From positions 1 through 11,989 of the forward strand of contig JAWPNA010000466.1 of assembly GCA_045402695.1 (NCBI GenBank): a DNA stretch of 11,989 nt, in the 5' to 3' direction. The notes below the pieces were generated by a model. That model was not told the DNA's origin. It worked only from the letters and a program-made list of their open reading frames with translations, and made no database searches. Of this stretch, positions 7,281 to 11,989 are shown piece by piece (positions within the stretch are counted from its first letter, which is position 1; every line of letters starts with the position of its first letter). The stretch comes from JAWPNA01 sp045402695. Lineage in GTDB: Bacteria > Acidobacteriota > Polarisedimenticolia > JACPZX01 > DASXTC01. A program made the translations under genes and the position numbers.

Positions 7281-7925
7281 TCAAGCCTTCAGCTTCTTCC
7301 AATCGGAGAGAAACTTCTCGTTGCCGATGTCGGTGAGAGGGTGCTTGAACAGTGCGTCGAACACCTTGTAGGGCATGGTGGCGGCGTCCGATCCCGCTAG
7401 TGCCGCCTCGACCACATGCACGGGATGCCGGACGCTGGCCGTCAGAATCTGGGTCCGAAGGTCGTAATTGTCGTAGATGGCGCGGATCTGGCGGATCAGG
7501 TCCATGCCGATGTGCGAGATGTCGTCGAGCCTGCCGATGAACGGGCTGATGTAGGTGGCGCCGGCTTTTGCCGCGATCAGCGCCTGTGCCGGCGAGAAGC
7601 ACAGTGTCACGTTGACCTTGACTCCCTGGGGCGCCAGCTTCGACAGCGCCTTGATCCCCTCCTTCAGGAGCGGGAGCTTCACGACGATGTTCCTGTGAAT
7701 CTCGCGAAGCTCGAGGGCCTGCCTGATCATCGCCTCGGCATCCGTCGCCGTCACCTCGGCGCTGATGGGGCCGTCCACGATGGAGCAGATCTCGAGGAGG
7801 AGGTCCTTGAAGTTCTTGCCTTCCTTCGCCACCAGGCTCGGGTTGGTCGTGACACCATCCAGCACACCGGTGGCCGCGGCTTCCCGTATCTCCTGCACGC
7901 TTCCTGTATCAAGAAAGAATTTCAT
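7281..7925 (-). CDS. Transaldolase, small TalC/MipB-like type
   Basis: A 214-residue single-domain TIM-barrel Schiff-base enzyme. It should transfer a dihydroxyacetone unit between sugar phosphates in the non-oxidative pentose phosphate pathway, in the cytoplasm. Visible marks are FLDTGS (4-9) with Asp6, GVTTNPSLVAKEG (24-36) with Asn28, the Schiff-base lysine Lys83 in NIVVKLPLLKEG, NVTLCFSPAQALIAAKAGA (105-123), SPFIGRLDD (127-135) and RHPVHVVEAALAG (166-178). Its length fits the 210-220 residues of the subfamily that also contains fructose-6-phosphate aldolase. Glu57 and Phe129 stand where that aldolase has Gln59 and Tyr131, which favours true transaldolase activity. The start is ATG 7925, preceded by GAGGAG at 7-base spacing, so the 17 extra open codons upstream are not used. 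It overlaps the gyrA end by 17 bp and should be cotranscribed with the gyrase genes. Confidence 0.92.
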   Translation of the reverse strand: MKFFLDTGSVQEIREAAATGVLDGVTTNPSLVAKEGKNFKDLLLEICSIVDGPISAEVTATDAEAMIRQALELREIHRNIVVKLPLLKEGIKALSKLAPQGVKVNVTLCFSPAQALIAAKAGATYISPFIGRLDDISHIGMDLIRQIRAIYDNYDLRTQILTASVRHPVHVVEAALAGSDAATMPYKVFDALFKHPLTDIGNEKFLSDWKKLKA

Positions 7926-10452
7926 CGTTGGGCTCCTCTTCGTTGGACTCCTGCTCCTCCTTCTTGAGCTGGGCAAGCTCCTCGGGCGTGGGTTCCGGGG
8001 GAGCGATCTCCTGCTCCAGGTCGTCGCCTCGTTCGGCCACCTTGGCGACCGACGCGATCTTGTCTCCCTCCACCAGCACCATCAGCCGCACGCCCTGCGT
8101 ATTGCGCCCCACGATGCTGATCCTCTTGACGCGCATGCGGGCCACCATCCCGTTGATGGTGCTGAGCATGATCTGATCTTCCTCCGCTACCGCCTTGACG
8201 CCGACCACCATCCCGTTGCGAGCCGTGGTCTTGATGTCGATGATCCCCATCCCGCCCCGGCTCTGCTTGCGGTACAGCGCCAACGGTGTGCGCTTGCCGT
8301 ATCCGTTCTCGGTGGCAGTGAGGATGTGCGTCGCGTCAGCCAGCGTGTCCATCTCCACCACGAAGTCCGCCTGCCGCAGCTTGATCCCGCGAACACCGCG
8401 GGCGGCGCGTCCCATGGGTCTCACGCCTTCCTCCGGGAAACGGATGATCTTCCCCATGTGCGTCGCGATGATGATCTCCTGCTTACCATCGGTGAGCCGC
8501 GCGGAGAGAAGGTCGTCGTCCGGGTCGATTGAGAGTGCGATGATGCCGGCGGTGCGCACGTTCGCGAAGGCGTTCAGCTCGGTCTTCTTCACCACGCCGA
8601 GCTTCGTGGCCATGACGATGTACTTGCCGTCCTCGAAGGACTTCACCGGCAGCAAGGTCTTCACCTGCTCTCCCTCGTCCAGCTTCACGAAGTTGACCAG
8701 CGCCTTGCCCTTGGCCGCCGCGCCCACCTGCGGGACCTCGTGGACCTTCAGCCAGTGCAGCCGGCCCTTGTTGGTGAAGATCAGGATGTAGGAGTGAGTG
8801 GAAGCGATGAAGAGGTGCTCGACGAAGTCCTCGTCGCGCGTCGTCATCCCGATGCGCCCCTTGCCGCCGCGGCCCTGGGTACGGTAGATGTCGAGCGGGC
8901 TACGCTTGATGTAGCCGGAGTGGGACACGGTGACGACCATGTCCTCCTCGGCAATCATGTCCTCCGCGGAGATCTCCTCCACCTGCGGCACGATCTCCGT
9001 GCGGCGTTCGTCTCCGTACGCCTCCTTCACGGCCCTCAACTCGTCCGCGATGATCCGCAGCACGAGCTTCTCGCTGCTCAGGATCTCCTTGAGCCGCGCG
9101 ATGGTGGCGAGCGTCTCTGCCAGCTCATCGAGGATCTTCTTCCGCTCCAGGCCCGTGAGCCGCTGCAGCCTCATGTCGAGGATCGCCTGCGCCTGCACGT
9201 CCGACAGCTTGAACTTGAACCGCAGTTGTTGCTTGGCGGTCTGAGGGTCGGCCGCCGCTCGGATCGTGTTGATGACCTCGTCGAGGTGATCCAGCGCGAT
9301 CTTGAGCCCTTCGAGGATGTGCGCGCGCTCCTCGGCCTTCCTCAGGTCGAAGGCCGTGCGGCGGTACACGATTTCCTTTCGATGCGAGAGGAACGCGTCG
9401 AGTATCTCCCGCAGGGAGAGGACCTTCGGCTGGTTTTTCACGATGGCCAGCAGGATCACGCCAAAGGTGTCCTGCATCTGGCTGAACTTGTACAGGTAGT
9501 TCAGAATCGGCTGGGCCGGCTCGTCGCGCTTGAGGTCCATCACGATACGCATGCCTTCGCGATCCGACTCGTCACGGATGTCGGCGATGCCATCGATGCG
9601 CTTGTCCCGGACATGCTGCGCGATATGCTCGATGAGCCTCGCCTTGTTGACCTGGTACGGGATCTCCGTCACGACGATCCGCTCGAAACCCTTTTTGCCC
9701 GCCTGCTCCACGTGCGCCCGGGCCCGCATCACGATCGAGCCCCGGCCCGTGGCGTAGGCGGAGCGGATGCCCTCGGCACCGTAGATGAGCCCGGCCGTGG
9801 GGAAATCCGGCCCCTTGATGTGCTGCATGAGATCGCTCAGCTTGCAGCCGGGCTCCTCGATGACGAGCAGCAGCCCGTCCACCAGCTCGCGCAGGTTGTG
9901 CGGCGGTATCTTCGTCGCCATGCCCACCGCGATGCCGTCCGAGCCGTTGGCCAGCAGGTTCGGTATGGCGGCCGGCAGCACCAGCGGCTCCTGCAACGTG
10001 CCGTCATAGTTGGGTACGAAGCCGACGGTCTCCTTCTCGATATCGCGCAGCATTTCGGAGGTGATTTTCGCCATCCGGATCTCGGTGTAGCGCATGGCCG
10101 CCGGCGGATCCCCGTCCACCGACCCGAAGTTCCCCTGGCCGTCAACGAGCGGGTACCTCAGGGAGAAGTCCTGGGCCATCCTGACGATGGCGTCATACAC
10201 GGGCGCGTCGCCGTGGGGATGATACTTGCCGATCACGTCACCGGCGATGCGCGCCGACTTCTTGTAGGGCTTGGTGTGATCGTTGCTGAGGTCGTACATG
10301 GCGTACAAGACGCGACGATGGACCGGCTTGAGCCCATCGCGGACATCCGGCAGGGCGCGCCCGATGATCACGGACATCGCATAGTCGAGATACGACTTGC
10401 TCATCTCGTCTTCGATGTCCACCGGGGTCGTGCGCTCGATCTTCTCGTCCAT
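7909..10452 (-). CDS. gyrA: DNA gyrase subunit A
   Basis: An 847-residue type IIA topoisomerase subunit that cuts and rejoins DNA and, with GyrB, introduces negative supercoils. The opening (IEDEMSKSYLDYAMSVIIGRALPDVRDGLKPVHRR) and the catalytic tyrosine Tyr122 in AAMRYTEIR share E. coli numbering. The quinolone-determining region is HPHGDAPVYDAIVRMAQ (78-94), with Ala83 where E. coli has Ser83, and Asp87 kept. The tower and coiled-coil region runs to about 500. The C-terminal beta-pinwheel (about 505-805) contains the GyrA box QGRGGKG (526-532), which supports gyrase rather than ParC. The tail (806-847) is acidic and low-complexity. ATG 10452 shares its A with the gyrB stop (TGATG), indicating coupled translation; no strong Shine-Dalgarno sequence is present. 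The 3' end overlaps the transaldolase. Confidence 0.98.
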   Translation of the reverse strand: MDEKIERTTPVDIEDEMSKSYLDYAMSVIIGRALPDVRDGLKPVHRRVLYAMYDLSNDHTKPYKKSARIAGDVIGKYHPHGDAPVYDAIVRMAQDFSLRYPLVDGQGNFGSVDGDPPAAMRYTEIRMAKITSEMLRDIEKETVGFVPNYDGTLQEPLVLPAAIPNLLANGSDGIAVGMATKIPPHNLRELVDGLLLVIEEPGCKLSDLMQHIKGPDFPTAGLIYGAEGIRSAYATGRGSIVMRARAHVEQAGKKGFERIVVTEIPYQVNKARLIEHIAQHVRDKRIDGIADIRDESDREGMRIVMDLKRDEPAQPILNYLYKFSQMQDTFGVILLAIVKNQPKVLSLREILDAFLSHRKEIVYRRTAFDLRKAEERAHILEGLKIALDHLDEVINTIRAAADPQTAKQQLRFKFKLSDVQAQAILDMRLQRLTGLERKKILDELAETLATIARLKEILSSEKLVLRIIADELRAVKEAYGDERRTEIVPQVEEISAEDMIAEEDMVVTVSHSGYIKRSPLDIYRTQGRGGKGRIGMTTRDEDFVEHLFIASTHSYILIFTNKGRLHWLKVHEVPQVGAAAKGKALVNFVKLDEGEQVKTLLPVKSFEDGKYIVMATKLGVVKKTELNAFANVRTAGIIALSIDPDDDLLSARLTDGKQEIIIATHMGKIIRFPEEGVRPMGRAARGVRGIKLRQADFVVEMDTLADATHILTATENGYGKRTPLALYRKQSRGGMGIIDIKTTARNGMVVGVKAVAEEDQIMLSTINGMVARMRVKRISIVGRNTQGVRLMVLVEGDKIASVAKVAERGDDLEQEIAPPEPTPEELAQLKKEEQESNEEEPNDEILS
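7933..7938 (-). promoter_or_regulatory. Shine-Dalgarno sequence that fixes the transaldolase start
   Basis: GAGGAG on the minus strand lies 7 bases before ATG 7925, inside the last codons of gyrA. It fixes the transaldolase start and implies independent ribosome loading despite the overlap. Confidence 0.75.
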
Positions 10453-11989
10453 CAGATGTCCAGGTTTCTCACGTCGAGTGCGTTGGCCTCGATGAACTTG
10501 CGCCGGGGCTCCACCTGCTCACCCATCAGAACACTGAAGATGGTTTCGGCTTCCGTGGCATCCTCGATCTTGACCTGCAAGAGGCGGCGCCGATCCGGAT
10601 CCATGGTGGTCTCCCAGAGCTGCTCGGGATTCATCTCGCCCAGTCCCTTGTAGCGCTGGATCTGGACCCCTTCCTTGCCCGCGGCGATGATGGCCTCCAG
10701 GAGCTGTTCCTTGCCGCCGATCACCGCCTCGCGACCGTCCTCGATCAGCGTGAGCGGGACGTTTTCCATGTCGGTGATCTCGATGTATGACTGGTGCAGC
10801 CGGCGGTACTCCACCGTCGCGGCCAGCGAATCCCACGACACGGTGAGCTCCGGCTGGCCGATGATCTTGGGCCCCACGCGCAGCTCGTACAGGCTGTGCT
10901 CCTCGTCGTGCCGGATGTCTCCGGCATGGCGTCCCTTCTCGCGAACGGCCGCGGCCACCTTCTCGATCCAGTCCCGCTCCGCGAAGTGCTGCCTCTGGAA
11001 GAGGCCCTCTGCCAGGAGCACCTCGAGAAGGTCGGCATCGTATCCGCGCCGCGCAAGCAGGTCCAGCAGCCGCTTGTGCTCGATCAGTCTCTCCAGAAGG
11101 TTCTGCAACGCGGGGCCCTGGAAGGTCCGGCCGGCCTTGGTCTTCAGCGTCTTGTCCTCCAGCGCCTTGGAGAGCAGGAAGCGGTTCAGCTCCTCGTCGC
11201 TGCCGATGTACATTTCGGTCTTTCCCTTCTTCACGCGGTACAGGGGCGGCTGAGCGATGTACAGGTAGCCGCGCTCGATGAGCTCCCTGAGCTGCCGGTA
11301 AAAGAAGGTCAGCAGCAGCGTCCTGATGTGGCTTCCGTCCACGTCGGCATCGGTCATGATCACGAGGCGGTGATAGCGCAGCTTGGAGATGTCGAAGTCG
11401 TCCATGCTCTGCACGCCGCAGCCCAGGGCCGTGATCAGGATGCGGATCTCCTCGTGTCCCAGCATCTTGTCGAAACGTGCTTTCTCCACGTTGAGAATCT
11501 TGCCCTTGAGCGGCAGGATCGCCTGGAAGCGACGGTTGCGCCCCTGCTTGGCGGAGCCGCCGGCGCTCTCCCCCTCGACCAGGAACAGCTCCGAGTGCTG
11601 CGGGTCCCTCTCCTGGCAGTCGGCCAGCTTTCCCGGAAGCGAGGAAGCATCCAGATAACCCTTGCGGCGCGTCATGTCGCGCGCCTTGCGGGCGGCCTCC
11701 CTTGCCCGGGCGGCCTCGGTGGCCTTCTGCACGATGCGCCGCGCGACGTCCGGGTTCTCCTCGAAGAACATCGAGAGGCGATCGTTAAGCATTGCCTCGA
11801 CGTATCCTTTGACTTCGGTGTTGCCGAGCTTGGTCTTGGTCTGGCCCTCGAACTGCGGGCTCGGCAGCTTCACACTGACCACGGCGGTGAGGCCTTCGCG
11901 GACGTCCTCTCCCGTGATCGCGGCGTCCTTGAGATCCTTGGTGAGGTTGTTCTTCGTGGCGTAGGTGTTGATGCAACGAGTCAGCGCGG
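10452..11989 (-). CDS. gyrB: DNA gyrase subunit B, C-terminal 511 residues (5' end outside the window)
   Basis: The frame is open to the right edge, so the GHKL ATPase domain and start are missing. The visible part begins near E. coli GyrB residue 300 (ALTRCINTYATKNNLTKDLK) and holds the end of the transducer domain, the TOPRIM domain and the tail. In fragment numbering, TOPRIM shows EGESAGGSAKQGR (138-150) with the metal-binding Glu, and TDADVDGSHIR (212-222) with the acidic pair. LYIAQPPLYRVKKGK (242-256) and QRYKGLGEMNPEQLWETTMDP (444-464) follow. About 185 residues separate these last two blocks, far more than in short Bacillus-type GyrB and about as in E. coli, so this is the long form with the insertion. 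The end RRKFIEANALDVRNLDI is typical. GyrB supplies ATP hydrolysis and forms the A2B2 complex with the adjacent gene product. Confidence 0.97.
   Translation of the reverse strand, partial: ALTRCINTYATKNNLTKDLKDAAITGEDVREGLTAVVSVKLPSPQFEGQTKTKLGNTEVKGYVEAMLNDRLSMFFEENPDVARRIVQKATEAARAREAARKARDMTRRKGYLDASSLPGKLADCQERDPQHSELFLVEGESAGGSAKQGRNRRFQAILPLKGKILNVEKARFDKMLGHEEIRILITALGCGVQSMDDFDISKLRYHRLVIMTDADVDGSHIRTLLLTFFYRQLRELIERGYLYIAQPPLYRVKKGKTEMYIGSDEELNRFLLSKALEDKTLKTKAGRTFQGPALQNLLERLIEHKRLLDLLARRGYDADLLEVLLAEGLFQRQHFAERDWIEKVAAAVREKGRHAGDIRHDEEHSLYELRVGPKIIGQPELTVSWDSLAATVEYRRLHQSYIEITDMENVPLTLIEDGREAVIGGKEQLLEAIIAAGKEGVQIQRYKGLGEMNPEQLWETTMDPDRRRLLQVKIEDATEAETIFSVLMGEQVEPRRKFIEANALDVRNLDI

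Noticed and set aside
7909..10452. ParC (topoisomerase IV) as an alternative identity for the GyrA-like gene
   Set aside because: A near-canonical GyrA box QGRGGKG is present, numbering matches E. coli GyrA through Tyr122, and the partner upstream is a long-form GyrB with overlapping stop and start.
8740..10653. Plus-strand open frame of 637 codons opposite gyrA
   Set aside because: It lies fully antisense to gyrA and the gyrB end. Composition is low-complexity Arg/His/Leu/Asp, it has no ribosome binding site or motif, and it is a shadow of the gyrA codon pattern.

Overview
The window is GC-rich, tightly packed bacterial chromosomal DNA. It carries seven complete protein genes and two partial ones. 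No tRNA, rRNA, CRISPR array, transposase or phage gene was found. Several traits point to a Gram-negative-type bacterium, most plausibly Acidobacteriota (Thermoanaerobaculia or Holophagae relatives) or a nearby deep phylum. These are a GyrB carrying the long insertion in its TOPRIM region, a secreted repeat-type protein whose tail has the YDVV...YWLVRATNGC...GTYG pattern and a final Cys-Pro, and a small secreted PDZ-only protein. The phylum is an inference from remembered family resemblance.

Layout from left to right. (1) 1-395, plus strand: C-terminus of a secreted FN3-like or adhesin-like protein. It converges on the next operon with only 11 bp between stop codons. (2) 4777 down to 407, minus strand: a probable operon of sensor histidine kinase, OmpR/PhoB-type response regulator, biotin carboxylase, and biotin carboxyl carrier protein. 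(3) 4778-4957: a divergent regulatory region, AT-richer than its surroundings, with TTTAC-like elements in roughly 10-bp phase. (4) 4958-5437, plus strand: a small exported PDZ protein, followed by two hairpins, one a probable terminator. (5) 11989 down to 5554, minus strand: gyrB (5' end outside the window), gyrA, a small-type transaldolase, and the carboxyltransferase (beta) subunit of an acyl-CoA carboxylase. gyrB/gyrA and gyrA/transaldolase overlap; the transaldolase and carboxyltransferase are separated by 176 bp.

How the genes fit together. Biotin carboxylase, biotin carrier and carboxyltransferase together make a complete biotin-dependent acyl-CoA carboxylase. Its parts lie in two transcription units, one behind a two-component system and one behind the gyrase genes, on either side of the plus-strand PDZ gene. 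The kinase and the PDZ protein both have extracytoplasmic parts and are divergently transcribed from one region, so the two-component system may control both itself and the PDZ gene. Most of the window is core housekeeping. The least ordinary parts are the phased repeats in the divergent promoter, the two-component/carboxylase operon, Cys at the putative acyl-selectivity position of the carboxyltransferase, and an unexplained 176-bp spacer beginning with three tandem TGA codons.
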